Shown: positions 6,666 through 14,213, counted from the stretch's first letter. The stretch: 14,992 nt of DNA from CAZIDL01 sp964537825 (GCA_964537825.1 CAZIDL010000059.1:1-14992); one strand, 5' to 3'. Numbers and translations are program-made. The notes: a model not told the origin generated them from the sequence alone.

Positions 6666-8183
6666 ATGGGATCGATGAACCTATATACCCGCAAACAGCG
6701 CTGGAAGATCGTACTGATCGCGCTCGCGGTGATCATCGTGATCGGCTCGATATGGTATACGGGGCGCATCGTGGACCGTATCCGCCAGGAAGAGCGGGAA
6801 CAGGTCCGCATCTGGTCTCAAGCCGTCAAGAAGAAGGCCGACCTCGTCCGCTACACCCGCAAGCTCTTCAAAAAGCTCCGTAAGGAGGAGCGCAAAAAAG
6901 TGGAGCTATGGGCCGCGGCCACCAAGCGATTAGCGGGAAGCGAAAACGTTTCTGACTACGGCTTCCTGATGCGCGTGGTCCGGAACAACACCACGGTACC
7001 CGTTATCCTGGCCGATGAAGCGGGGGATCCGATATCCCATCGGAACCTGGACCCTGCAAAAAAGGACAGCGCCGCTTACCTCCGCAAGGAGATGGAGAAG
7101 ATGGAAAAGGCCAATGAGCCGATCGAGATCGAATTGCACGGGGGGCGAAAGCATTATCTCTATTACCGGGACTCCAAGCTCTTCCGCCAGCTCAAAGAAG
7201 TGATGAACGAGCTCATCCGATCCTTCATCTCGGAGACCGTGGTCAATACCGCATCCGTCCCCGTTCTCCTGACGGATAGCACCCGCGATAGTGTGATCGC
7301 TTTCGGGAACATCGACAGCAGCATCGTTCGGGATGAAGAACGCCTTCGAACCAAGATCGCCGAGATGGAAGCGGAGAACGAACCCATCAAAGTACATCTG
7401 GGCGCTCAGGGACCGAGCTACGTCTACTACCAGGGATCTTGGGTCCTGACCCAACTCGAGTACTATCCCTACGTGCAGTTCACTGTGATCGGCCTCTTCC
7501 TTATTATCGGTTACTTCCTGTTCAGCTCCTTCCGAAAAGCAGAACAGAACCAGGTCTGGCTCGGTATGGCCAAGGAGACCGCACACCAACTCGGAACCCC
7601 TCTCTCCTCTTTAATGGCTTGGATGGAACTTCTCAAAGCCCGGGATAGCGACCCCGAAATGATCGAAGAGCTCCAAAAGGATGTGGACCGCCTCGGAACG
7701 ATAACGGACCGCTTTTCCAAGATCGGATCCCAACCGGAATTGCAAGAAGAAGAGCTCGGACAGGTCCTTGAGGAATTGATCTCCTATCTCCGCTCCCGGA
7801 CCAGTCAGCGGGTGCGTTATGAACTGGACCGCTCCGACGACGAACACCTCAAAGTCCCGATCAACGAGGCCCTCTTCGGATGGGTGATCGAGAACCTCTG
7901 CCGGAATGCACTGGACGCGATGGAAGGAGAAGGCGTGATCAGAATAAGTATGGAAGAGGCAGGGGATCAGGTTTACGTGGACGTATCCGACACCGGCAAA
8001 GGGATCCCTTCAGGCAAGCATCGGACCGTCTTCGAACCCGGATTCACCTCGAAAGAGCTCGGTTGGGGGCTTGGGCTTTCACTCACCAAGCGGATCATCG
8101 AGCATTACCACGGAGGGCGGATCTTCGTTAAAAGCTCGGAACCCGGAAAAGGAACGACCTTCCGCATCGTGCTCAACAAGTAA
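6666..8183 (+). CDS. Membrane sensor histidine kinase with duplicated sensor module
   Basis: This 505-residue two-component sensor kinase has one helix at residues 14-31, an extracytoplasmic sensor region at 32-270 and a second helix at 271-288. The phosphoacceptor block is AKETAHQLGTPLSSL with His307. The ATPase domain has the N box ENLCRNALDAM (409-419), the G1 box DTGKGIP (442-448) and the G2 box GWGLGLSL (466-473). All catalytic motifs are intact. The sensor region contains two related units of about 88 residues (near 107-176 and 192-264), each with VPVxL, a downstream NxD and NEPI, and a YYxxS ending. No response regulator is present in the window, so it is an orphan here. The ATG at 6666 is three bases after the AsmA stop; a second ATG at 6675 is an alternative. 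The stop directly abuts the hemW ATG, so the two are co-transcribed. The signal sensed is unknown. Confidence 0.93.
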   Translation: MGSMNLYTRKQRWKIVLIALAVIIVIGSIWYTGRIVDRIRQEEREQVRIWSQAVKKKADLVRYTRKLFKKLRKEERKKVELWAAATKRLAGSENVSDYGFLMRVVRNNTTVPVILADEAGDPISHRNLDPAKKDSAAYLRKEMEKMEKANEPIEIELHGGRKHYLYYRDSKLFRQLKEVMNELIRSFISETVVNTASVPVLLTDSTRDSVIAFGNIDSSIVRDEERLRTKIAEMEAENEPIKVHLGAQGPSYVYYQGSWVLTQLEYYPYVQFTVIGLFLIIGYFLFSSFRKAEQNQVWLGMAKETAHQLGTPLSSLMAWMELLKARDSDPEMIEELQKDVDRLGTITDRFSKIGSQPELQEEELGQVLEELISYLRSRTSQRVRYELDRSDDEHLKVPINEALFGWVIENLCRNALDAMEGEGVIRISMEEAGDQVYVDVSDTGKGIPSGKHRTVFEPGFTSKELGWGLGLSLTKRIIEHYHGGRIFVKSSEPGKGTTFRIVLNK

Positions 8184-9320
8184 ATGGCCGGCGTCTATTT
8201 CCATATCCCTTTTTGCAAACAGGCCTGCCACTATTGCGACTTTCACTTCCGCATCGGGCTCAAGGACGAGGAGGCCATGTGCAATGCCATGTTGGAAGAA
8301 CTACGGATGGAAAAGGACTTTCCTTTCGAGGGCCCCCTCGATTCCGTCTACTTTGGAGGAGGAACCCCAAGCCTCTTCCATCCTGACCGTATCGAAGCGT
8401 TTTTGAAAGAATGCGAGCGTCTCTTCGGGATCGCTGAGCAAGCTGAGATCACCCTCGAAGCCAACCCCGATGATCTCAGTCCTGAACGAATAGCGAGCTA
8501 TTGTAGCATCGGAGTGGATCGCCTGAGCATCGGCGTCCAAAGTTTTGACGATGAATTGCTAGCTCGGGCCAACCGAGCCCACGATGGAAAAGATGCCTTG
8601 CAGTGCATCGAAGCAGCGAACCGTTCCAGCCTCAAAAGCTATTCAGCTGACCTGATCTTCGGAATGCCGGGCAGCAGCCCTGAAAGCCTGGAAAATGACC
8701 TCGAGCGCCTTATCGGACACGAGGTCCCTCACCTTTCGACCTACGGGCTCACGATCGAAGCCGGGACGGTCCTCGCCCGCTGGATCGAACAAGGGGAACT
8801 AGCCCCTCCCGAGGAAGAGACGATGAAAAAAGCCTACGAACAGATCATGGAGCGGCTCCCGGCAGCAGGTTACGAACATTACGAGATATCCAATTTTGCA
8901 CGCCCCGGTCACCGAGCGGTTCACAACAGCTCTTACTGGACCGGAGAAACCTACCTCGGTATCGGTCCCTCCGCCCATTCTTTCGATGGTAAGGTGCGTT
9001 GGTGGAACATCGCAAAGAACGGGCGCTACATCCGCGGTATAAGGGAAGGAGATCCCGAACGCGAGACGGAACCTTACGATCCGATCGCAAGAGCCAACGA
9101 ACGGATCCTTACCCGGATCCGGACCATAGAAGGGCTGCATCCGAAAGAGCTCAAGTTCTTTGGGATCGACCTTTGGGATCGACGCCAAAAAGAGCTCGAG
9201 GCCCTGATAGAAGAGGGATCGTTGGATTTGGATCAAGAACGCTTACGTTTGACCCGCAAGGGGAAACTCCTAGCGGATCACGTTTGCGAACGTTTGTTCC
9301 TATTGAAGGATGATCGCTGA
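8184..9320 (+). CDS. hemW: HemW radical-SAM heme chaperone
   Basis: This 378-residue radical S-adenosylmethionine protein resembles coproporphyrinogen dehydrogenase HemN but belongs to the HemW branch, which binds heme and delivers it to target proteins. The Fe-S cluster motif is CKQACHYCDF with C11, C15 and C18. The fourth Cys found in true HemN is replaced by Phe20, which argues for HemW. GGGTPS (58-63) is the SAM-binding glycine motif, and HNSSYW (247-252) is the HemW heme-binding signature. The length matches the family. Its ATG follows the kinase stop with no gap, and its end overlaps the next gene by 11 bases, indicating translational coupling in the operon. Confidence 0.95.
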   Translation: MAGVYFHIPFCKQACHYCDFHFRIGLKDEEAMCNAMLEELRMEKDFPFEGPLDSVYFGGGTPSLFHPDRIEAFLKECERLFGIAEQAEITLEANPDDLSPERIASYCSIGVDRLSIGVQSFDDELLARANRAHDGKDALQCIEAANRSSLKSYSADLIFGMPGSSPESLENDLERLIGHEVPHLSTYGLTIEAGTVLARWIEQGELAPPEEETMKKAYEQIMERLPAAGYEHYEISNFARPGHRAVHNSSYWTGETYLGIGPSAHSFDGKVRWWNIAKNGRYIRGIREGDPERETEPYDPIARANERILTRIRTIEGLHPKELKFFGIDLWDRRQKELEALIEEGSLDLDQERLRLTRKGKLLADHVCERLFLLKDDR

Positions 9321-10080
9321 GTTCCATTTCGATAGCGGAACGCTCAAGGTCGATCTCGACCGGAGCATCGACCTCTCGGATCCGTTCACGGATCAGGGGG
9401 ACGGTGTCCAGGCCTGGGGCATAGAACATCCAAGCTTCTCCTCCGTTCGGGCGGGTGATTTCGTTGGCAGCGTCAAAGAAGGAGGGCCGGTCAACTTCCG
9501 CGACCTTTTTTTCAACCCGCATGCTCATGGAACCCATACCGAATGCCTCGGCCATATCACCGAAACCCTCTACAGCATAAACCGACGGATCCATCGCTCC
9601 TTTCATCGGGCCCTGCTGATCAGCATCGAGCCGAGTACCCAGAAAGGAGGCTCAAGTCCCAGGGAAAATGGCGATGCACTCATTCGAAAGGAACAACTCG
9701 AAAGAGCAGTTCAGGAGCATGAGGGGATCACATCCCTTATCGTGAAGACCCACCCGTATCCAGGCGGCCGTCCCCGGGATTATAGCGGCAGCAACCCCCC
9801 CTATTTCCATCCCGATGCCATGAAGATGCTCCGTGAAAACGGCATCATGCACCTTTTGACCGATCTTCCTTCCGTGGACAAAGAGAACGACGGGGGTGCC
9901 CTTTCCGCCCATCAAAGTTTCTGGAAACTACCGGAGGATCCGCAATTCAACCGCACGATCACCGAACTGATAAAAGTCCCGGACGGGATCCCGGACGGGA
10001 TCTATTTGCTCGATCTTCAAGTAGCACCCGTGGAGAACGATGCAGCCCCTTCCCGTCCCCTCCTTTTCCCACCGGCCTAA
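9310..10080 (+). CDS. Cyclase-family (kynurenine formamidase-like) metal-dependent hydrolase
   Basis: This 256-residue protein of the PF04199 cyclase family includes kynurenine formamidase KynB among its relatives. Visible blocks are DLSDPF (21-26), the metal motif PHAHGTHTECLGH (70-82), TDLPSVD, SAHQSFW, and a C-terminal VENDAAPSRP. In KynB the motif is HxGTHxD; here the GTH is kept, but the first His is one residue further upstream (H71) and the Asp is Glu78. The protein may therefore bind its metal differently and act on another substrate. No kynurenine pathway gene is nearby, so the formamidase role should not be assumed. It overlaps hemW by 11 bases and is the last gene of the operon. 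No clear terminator follows within the AT-rich gap. Confidence 0.85.
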   Translation: MIAEFHFDSGTLKVDLDRSIDLSDPFTDQGDGVQAWGIEHPSFSSVRAGDFVGSVKEGGPVNFRDLFFNPHAHGTHTECLGHITETLYSINRRIHRSFHRALLISIEPSTQKGGSSPRENGDALIRKEQLERAVQEHEGITSLIVKTHPYPGGRPRDYSGSNPPYFHPDAMKMLRENGIMHLLTDLPSVDKENDGGALSAHQSFWKLPEDPQFNRTITELIKVPDGIPDGIYLLDLQVAPVENDAAPSRPLLFPPA

Positions 10081-10135
10081 GCTCCTTCAGGATCTTGTTT
10101 TAAAAGCTCCTTAAAAATCTCCTATTTAGAAAAAT

Positions 10136-10143
10136 TATATTCG
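10136..10143 (+). promoter_or_regulatory. Possible -7 element of the Lrp-family gene
   Basis: TATATTCG matches TAnnTTTG at all but one position and sits in the AT-rich gap 34 bases before the ATG at 10178. A convincing -33 TTTG at the right spacing is not present. The same TTCG variant is seen ahead of lpdA. Confidence 0.35.
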
Positions 10144-10177
10144 CTAAAAACGCGAGCTTCGAAAAAAGTTATCTCCT

Positions 10178-10687
10178 ATGGCCAGCGGTCTGGACCGAAC
10201 CGACCTGAAGATCCTGAAAGCACTTCAGGAGAACTGCAAGGTGACGAACATCCAACTTTCTCAGCAAGTAGGATTATCTCCTGCCCCAACCCTGGAACGG
10301 GTCAAAAAGCTGGAGAATGCCGGATACATCCTCTCCTATCACGGGGTCGTGGACCCCCAAAAGATCGGATTGGGCCTGACAGCCCTTATCCAGGTCGCCC
10401 TGACCCGCCAGATGGATAATGCTATTCAGTCCTTTCACGATCAGGTCTTAGATGTCGAGGAGATCGTGGAATGTTATCAGTTGACCGGCGACTTCGATTA
10501 CCTCCTCAAAGTGATCGTCGAAGACATCCCGGCCTTTGAGAAGCTGATCACGGAAAAGTTGAGCAAGATCGAAGAGATCGGGCAGATGCAGACGAACGTG
10601 GTCCTTTCCAAGATCAAGGATTCACCGGTGCTTCCGTTCGACTATGAGGCCGAGGAAGAAGGGGTTGAAAAGAAAGAGGACGAATAA
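10178..10687 (+). CDS. Lrp/AsnC-family transcriptional regulator
   Basis: This 169-residue DNA-binding regulator of the leucine-responsive family has an N-terminal winged helix-turn-helix at residues 4-60 (LDRTDLKILKALQENCKVTN, then LSQQVGLSPAPTLERVKKLE) and a C-terminal RAM ligand-binding and oligomerisation domain at about 67-145, with the ligand-pocket motif YQLTGDFDYLLKV. An acidic tail (EAEEEGVEKKEDE) follows. Proteins of this type sense amino acids and often regulate their own gene or a neighbour. No regulated target can be named; nearby candidates are the coiled-coil protein and the EamA transporter, because such regulators often sit next to amino-acid exporters. Confidence 0.93.
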   Translation: MASGLDRTDLKILKALQENCKVTNIQLSQQVGLSPAPTLERVKKLENAGYILSYHGVVDPQKIGLGLTALIQVALTRQMDNAIQSFHDQVLDVEEIVECYQLTGDFDYLLKVIVEDIPAFEKLITEKLSKIEEIGQMQTNVVLSKIKDSPVLPFDYEAEEEGVEKKEDE

Positions 10688-10731
10688 GGCCTCCACCAAC
10701 GATCCCTTCGCTCGTTCTTTGAGCCTTTTCT

Positions 10732-10739
10732 TATTTTTG
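10732..10739 (+). promoter_or_regulatory. -7 promoter element of the coiled-coil protein gene
   Basis: TATTTTTG is an exact TAnnTTTG match, identical to that of hppA, and ends 23 bases before the ATG at 10763. The -33 region about 20 bases upstream is weak (TTCG near 10707). It gives this gene its own promoter rather than read-through from the Lrp gene only. Confidence 0.5.
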
Positions 10740-10762
10740 AGTAAAACCCAACTCCCTACGGT

Positions 10763-11476
10763 ATGCAGATCCGAAATATCCTTTTGACCATCCCTTTCCT
10801 TTTCACATCCTTTCTCCTCAAAGCCCAACCAGAGATCGAGGTGCAAGAGAGCAGTGCGGACTTCAACGGAGATAGCAGGAACGCCCTTAGCGTGATGGTC
10901 TATGGGGAAGTCCACGATGAAGTGGAGAACAAGGCGCGAAAGACCTTCCGGGGATGGGGGAACGTGAAGAACCGGGAAGCCCCCTTGTTCATCAAAGAAG
11001 CAGAAAATGACGATATAAGCGACATGCCCTTCAATTTTTACCTGAAGGTGGAAGAACAGGATGACAGCACCCAAAAAGTTTTCGCCGCAGTGAACCTAGG
11101 CGGTGCTTGGCTGAACTCCAGCGACCACAGCGATGGCTACGATGCTTTGTCCGCACGCTTAAGGGAATTCGCCGTTCGCGTAACGAAAGAAGCGATGGAA
11201 GGGGTCGTCGAAAAGGAGCAGAAGAAACTCGAGGAACTTCAGAACAAGTTGGAGGATATCTCGGATGAGAAAGCGGATGAACAAGGCAATATCGAGGACA
11301 AGAAAGAGACCATCGAAAAGGCCAAAAAGACCATCGAGGAAGCTAAAAGTGCCATCGAGGACGCAGAAAAACGGATCGAAGAGCTGGATAAGAAGATCAA
11401 AGAACAGGAGGAAAAGATCAAGGCACAGGAAAAGCGAGTGAAAAAGGTCGAGAAGCGGAAGGATGCCGTGAATTGA
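10763..11476 (+). CDS. Secreted protein with long C-terminal coiled coil, function unknown
   Basis: This protein has 237 residues. Residues 1-21 are a signal peptide (MQIRNILLTIPFLFTSFLLK, likely cut near A21). Residues 22-145 form a small mixed domain with the stretch FAAVNLGGAWLNSSDHSDGY (107-126), which looks conserved. Residues 146-237 are almost entirely charged heptads rich in Glu, Lys and Ile/Leu, a clear coiled coil. It is expected in the periplasm, possibly as a trimer or dimer. I recognise the pattern of Bacteroidota hypothetical proteins but no function. It has its own promoter element and a strong terminator, so it is a single-gene unit. Confidence 0.85.
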   Translation: MQIRNILLTIPFLFTSFLLKAQPEIEVQESSADFNGDSRNALSVMVYGEVHDEVENKARKTFRGWGNVKNREAPLFIKEAENDDISDMPFNFYLKVEEQDDSTQKVFAAVNLGGAWLNSSDHSDGYDALSARLREFAVRVTKEAMEGVVEKEQKKLEELQNKLEDISDEKADEQGNIEDKKETIEKAKKTIEEAKSAIEDAEKRIEELDKKIKEQEEKIKAQEKRVKKVEKRKDAVN

Positions 11477-11496
11477 ACCCGCTCGGAGGATGAAAA

Positions 11497-11524
11497 GGGG
11501 CGTACTGGCGTACGCCCTTTTTTT
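11497..11524 (+). terminator. Rho-independent terminator after the coiled-coil gene
   Basis: GGGCGTAC (11498-11505) and GTACGCCC (11510-11517) form an 8-pair perfect stem with loop TGGC, followed by seven T residues and preceded by four A residues. It lies 20 bases after the stop codon. Confidence 0.92.
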
Positions 11525-11577
11525 ATGCCCGCTCGTCATTGGCCGAGCCTAAGGCCTTATCATTGCGGGCCTCGGTC

Positions 11578-12486
11578 ATGCCTCCAGCCCGTTACCATCT
11601 CATCATGCATCTGGTGGTGCTTATCTACGGCTTCACCGGGATCCTGGGAAAGCTCATCGAGATCGGTTCCTTCCAACTCGTCTGGCATCGGATGCTGATA
11701 GCAGCGGCGGGAATTGCTGCTTATCTCCTATACAAGGGGATCCCCTTCGGGGTCAGGAGAGGGGATGCCTTGCGAATGGTCGGGGTCGGTTTCCTGATCG
11801 CCCTGCACTGGATCGCCTTCTTCGGGGCGATCAAAGCATCGAACGTGTCGGTCACCCTCGGGTGCATGGCATCAGCCTCCTTGTTCACAGCATTCCTGGA
11901 ACCCTTCTTCTTTAATAAGAAGCTCAAGGCATATGAAGTCATGCTCGGGCTTATGGTGATCGGTGGATTATGGACCATCTTTCGCTTCGAGGCCCATTAC
12001 GCAACAGGGATCGCTTTGGCCCTATTGGCCTCCTTCAGTGCTGCCCTGTTCACGGTGATCAATGCTCGCATGATCCGCAGCCGTGGAGCTGGGATCATCT
12101 CCTTTTACGAGATGCTAGGGGGAACGGCGGGCATCACCCTTTTCTTCCTACTGAGCGGCAAGGAATTCAGCGGTCTATTCCAAATGAGCGGGGCCGACCT
12201 CATTTACCTCCTGATCCTCGGTCTGATATGCACTGCGTTCGCCTTCATGGCAAGCGTCCACGTGATGAAAGTGCTCAGCCCTTTCTCCGTCTCTCTCACC
12301 ATCAACATGGAACCTATCTACGGGATCCTTTTGGCCTTCCTGATCTTCGGAGAAGAGGAGCGAATGTCCTTCGGCTTCTACCTGGGCACCCTGATGATCC
12401 TGGCAGCGCTATTTACGGATGTTTGGGTGAAGCAGCGGAGAAATTCAAATTCCAACTCAAACTCCAATACCAATGATCGGCCTTGA
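11578..12486 (+). CDS. EamA-family (DMT superfamily) membrane transporter
   Basis: This inner-membrane transporter has about ten helices arranged as two EamA halves, the RhaT/YdcZ-like drug/metabolite exporter group. The first half starts with LIMHLVVLIYGFTGILGKLI and includes LHWIAFFGAIKASNVSVTLG. The second half begins with ATGIALALLASFSAALFTVIN and carries the SPFSVSLTINMEPIYGILLA block typical of the superfamily. Substrate is not predictable; amino acids or metabolites are usual. The frame is open from a TTG at 11539, but the ATG at 11578 was chosen because the protein then starts just before helix one (302 residues) and the TTG is only 15 bases after the terminator. The last residues are an Asn-Ser repeat from a microsatellite. 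It converges with lpdA. Confidence 0.88.
   Translation: MPPARYHLIMHLVVLIYGFTGILGKLIEIGSFQLVWHRMLIAAAGIAAYLLYKGIPFGVRRGDALRMVGVGFLIALHWIAFFGAIKASNVSVTLGCMASASLFTAFLEPFFFNKKLKAYEVMLGLMVIGGLWTIFRFEAHYATGIALALLASFSAALFTVINARMIRSRGAGIISFYEMLGGTAGITLFFLLSGKEFSGLFQMSGADLIYLLILGLICTAFAFMASVHVMKVLSPFSVSLTINMEPIYGILLAFLIFGEEERMSFGFYLGTLMILAALFTDVWVKQRRNSNSNSNSNTNDRP
12442..12474 (+). repeat. Six-base microsatellite inside the end of the EamA gene
   Basis: About five and a half units of AAYTCM run in frame and encode NSNSNSNSNTN just before the stop codon at 12484. The tail lies outside the transporter fold. It is a simple-sequence repeat that can vary in length without shifting the frame. Confidence 0.75.
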
Positions 12487-12488
12487 AT

Positions 12489-12728
12489 GGGAGCTGTCTC
12501 AAAAACCACTCATACGCGACCCTAAAGAAGGGCTGGCCTTTGCCTTGGATCATTCTCCATCGTACGGACCACGGATGACACGGATCAGGCTTTTTGAATG
12601 GATCCCCGATCTGCGTCGATCCTTCTCATCCGTGAAGATCCGTGTTCTATACGCTCATCCCCCCAGATCGTATTTTAAGGGAAAATAGAGGCTACTTGGG
12701 TTGATATCAACTTTTGAGACAGCCCCTC
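12489..12728. mobile_element. MITE-like element or IS remnant with terminal inverted repeats
   Basis: GCTGTCTCAAAA (12493-12504) faces an exact inverted copy, TTTTGAGACAGC, at 12712-12723; both are bordered by G-rich/C-rich ends (GGGA on the left, CCCTCCC on the right). Between them there is no plausible gene on either strand. The interior contains a nested palindrome, two CACGGAT copies (12570-12576, 12579-12585) answered by two ATCCGTG copies (12628-12634, 12638-12644). The ends resemble those of IS1182-like insertion sequences as I remember them, so it may be a non-autonomous derivative or the ends left after an internal deletion. No clear target-site duplication was seen. With its flanks it accounts for the gene-free stretch 12487-12795. 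Confidence 0.6.
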
Positions 12729-12749
12729 CCTTTCTTCGGGCTTTGGGAA

Positions 12750-12797
12750 TTGGGATCTGAGATCTATTTGGGATCTTGGATCCGGGATCTGGGACCT
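12750..12797. repeat. Degenerate GGGATCT repeats next to lpdA end
   Basis: GGGATCT occurs at 12752-12758, 12770-12776 and 12784-12790, with variants GGATCC (12778-12783) and GGGACCT (12791-12797) between and after. The array runs into the lpdA stop codon (12796-12798, minus strand). It is a low-complexity array with irregular spacing; no function is evident. Confidence 0.6.
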
Positions 12798-14187
12798 AAA
12801 TGTGTATCACCTCATCATAAGCTGCAGCAGCAGCCTCCATAACGGCTTCGCTCATCGTGGGATGCGGATGGATGGATTTGATGATCTCGTGACCAGTGGT
12901 CTCGAGCTTCCTTGCGGCCACAACCTCCGCGATCAATTCTGTCACACCGGCTCCGATCATATGGGCCCCGAGCCATTCGCCGTACTTCGCATCGAAGATC
13001 ACCTTGACGAAGCCTTCCGTCTGACCAGCCGCGCTCGCTTTGCCTGAGGCCGAGAAGGGGAAATTGCCGACCTTCAGCTCGTAACCCTGATCCTTGGCTT
13101 GTTGCTCCGTATAGCCCACTGATGCGATCTCGGGGAAGGTATAGGTACAGGAAGGGTTGTTGTTGTAATCCAAAAGACCAGGGGCCATTCCCGCTATCCG
13201 CTCCACACAGTTGAGGGCTTCGTGCGTTCCAAGGTGAGCTAGCGCGGGACCGGGAATGCAATCCCCGATGGCATAATAACCGGGAACGGTCGTTTCGTAC
13301 TTTTCGTTGACCTGGATCTTCCCGCTGTCCGTCGCAATGCCAACTTCCTCGAGCCCCATTTCCTCGATATTGGCATCGATGCCTACGGCGGAAAGGACCA
13401 CATCGCAATCGATGGTCTCTTCCCCTTTCTTGGTCTTCACCTTCACTTTGCATCCCTTCCCCTTCGTTTCGACACTTTCCACAGAAGCACCGAGCTTAAG
13501 GTCCATCCCGGACTTCTTGAAGGAGCGCTCCAGATTCTTGGAGACCTCTTCGTCCTCAACAGGGACCAAATGGTCCATGTACTCGACGATGGTCACTTCA
13601 GTGCCGATGGCATTGTAGAAGTAGGCGAACTCGGAACCGATCGCTCCTCCCCCAACGACCACCATCTTTTTGGGCTGTTCCTTGAGGGTCATCGCTTCCC
13701 GATAGCCGATGATCTTCTTCCCATCCTGGGGCATGTGGGGAAGGTTCTTGGAGCGTCCTCCAGTGGCGATGATGACACTCCCTGCCTCGTAGGTATTGCT
13801 CTTGCCTTTATCGTCGGTCACCTCCACCTTCTTATCCTTCAAGACCTTGCCGAAACCTTCGAGCACGTCGATCTTGTTCTTCTTCATGAGGAACTGGACC
13901 CCCTTGCTCATTCCGTTCGCCACGTTCCGGCTGCGCTCGATGACCTTGTCGAACTGGATGCTCGCCTGATCGATCTGGATCCCGTAATCCTGAGCATGAT
14001 TGACGTAGTCGAAGACATTGGCCGTCTTCAGGAGGGCTTTGGAAGGGATGCACCCCCAATTCAGACAAACCCCTCCCAGGTTCTCTTTTTCGACGATCGC
14101 TACGTTCATTCCGAGTTGGGAGGCACGGATCGCAGCTGGGTATCCGCCGGGTCCGCTACCGATCACGATCAGGTCGTACTTGCTCAT
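12796..14187 (-). CDS. lpdA: Dihydrolipoyl dehydrogenase (E3)
   Basis: This 463-residue FAD flavoenzyme re-oxidises dihydrolipoamide with NAD+ in the pyruvate and 2-oxoglutarate dehydrogenase and glycine cleavage complexes. FAD binding: VIGSGPGGYPAAIRA near the N-terminus. Redox disulfide: GGVCLNWGCIPSK with C41 and C46. NAD binding: VVVGGGAIGSEFAYFY. Second FAD contact: YYAIGDCIPGPALAH. Catalytic pair: HPHPTMSEAV with H442 and E447 near the C-terminus. Full length and all key residues are intact. After the GDCIPGP block the sequence reads LAHLGTHEALNCVERIAG rather than the common LAHxAxxEG, a small local departure. It is transcribed alone on the minus strand, diverging from the Mth938-like gene. 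No other subunit of a dehydrogenase complex is in the window. Confidence 0.97.
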   Translation of the reverse strand: MSKYDLIVIGSGPGGYPAAIRASQLGMNVAIVEKENLGGVCLNWGCIPSKALLKTANVFDYVNHAQDYGIQIDQASIQFDKVIERSRNVANGMSKGVQFLMKKNKIDVLEGFGKVLKDKKVEVTDDKGKSNTYEAGSVIIATGGRSKNLPHMPQDGKKIIGYREAMTLKEQPKKMVVVGGGAIGSEFAYFYNAIGTEVTIVEYMDHLVPVEDEEVSKNLERSFKKSGMDLKLGASVESVETKGKGCKVKVKTKKGEETIDCDVVLSAVGIDANIEEMGLEEVGIATDSGKIQVNEKYETTVPGYYAIGDCIPGPALAHLGTHEALNCVERIAGMAPGLLDYNNNPSCTYTFPEIASVGYTEQQAKDQGYELKVGNFPFSASGKASAAGQTEGFVKVIFDAKYGEWLGAHMIGAGVTELIAEVVAARKLETTGHEIIKSIHPHPTMSEAVMEAAAAAYDEVIHI

Positions 14188-14213
14188 TACTTCTCAGTTT
14201 TCGTTCGGGGCGG

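Noticed and set aside
8184..9320. Naming the radical-SAM gene hemN (coproporphyrinogen dehydrogenase)
   Set aside because: The fourth cluster-region cysteine of HemN is Phe here, and the HNxxYW heme-binding motif of HemW is present.
9310..10080. Naming the cyclase-family gene kynB
   Set aside because: The metal motif differs from KynB and no tryptophan-degradation gene is nearby.
10081..10177. A terminator in the AT-rich gap after the cyclase-family gene
   Set aside because: No stem of useful length followed by a T tract could be found on either strand.
12552..12650. A CRISPR array suggested by repeated CACGGAT and ATCCGTG units
   Set aside because: The units are only seven bases long, arranged as a palindrome and not evenly spaced with unique spacers; no cas gene is present.
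12473..12688. A 71-codon frame in the MITE-like region
   Set aside because: It is made of repeat sequence, overlaps the end of the EamA gene, and shows no coding pattern.
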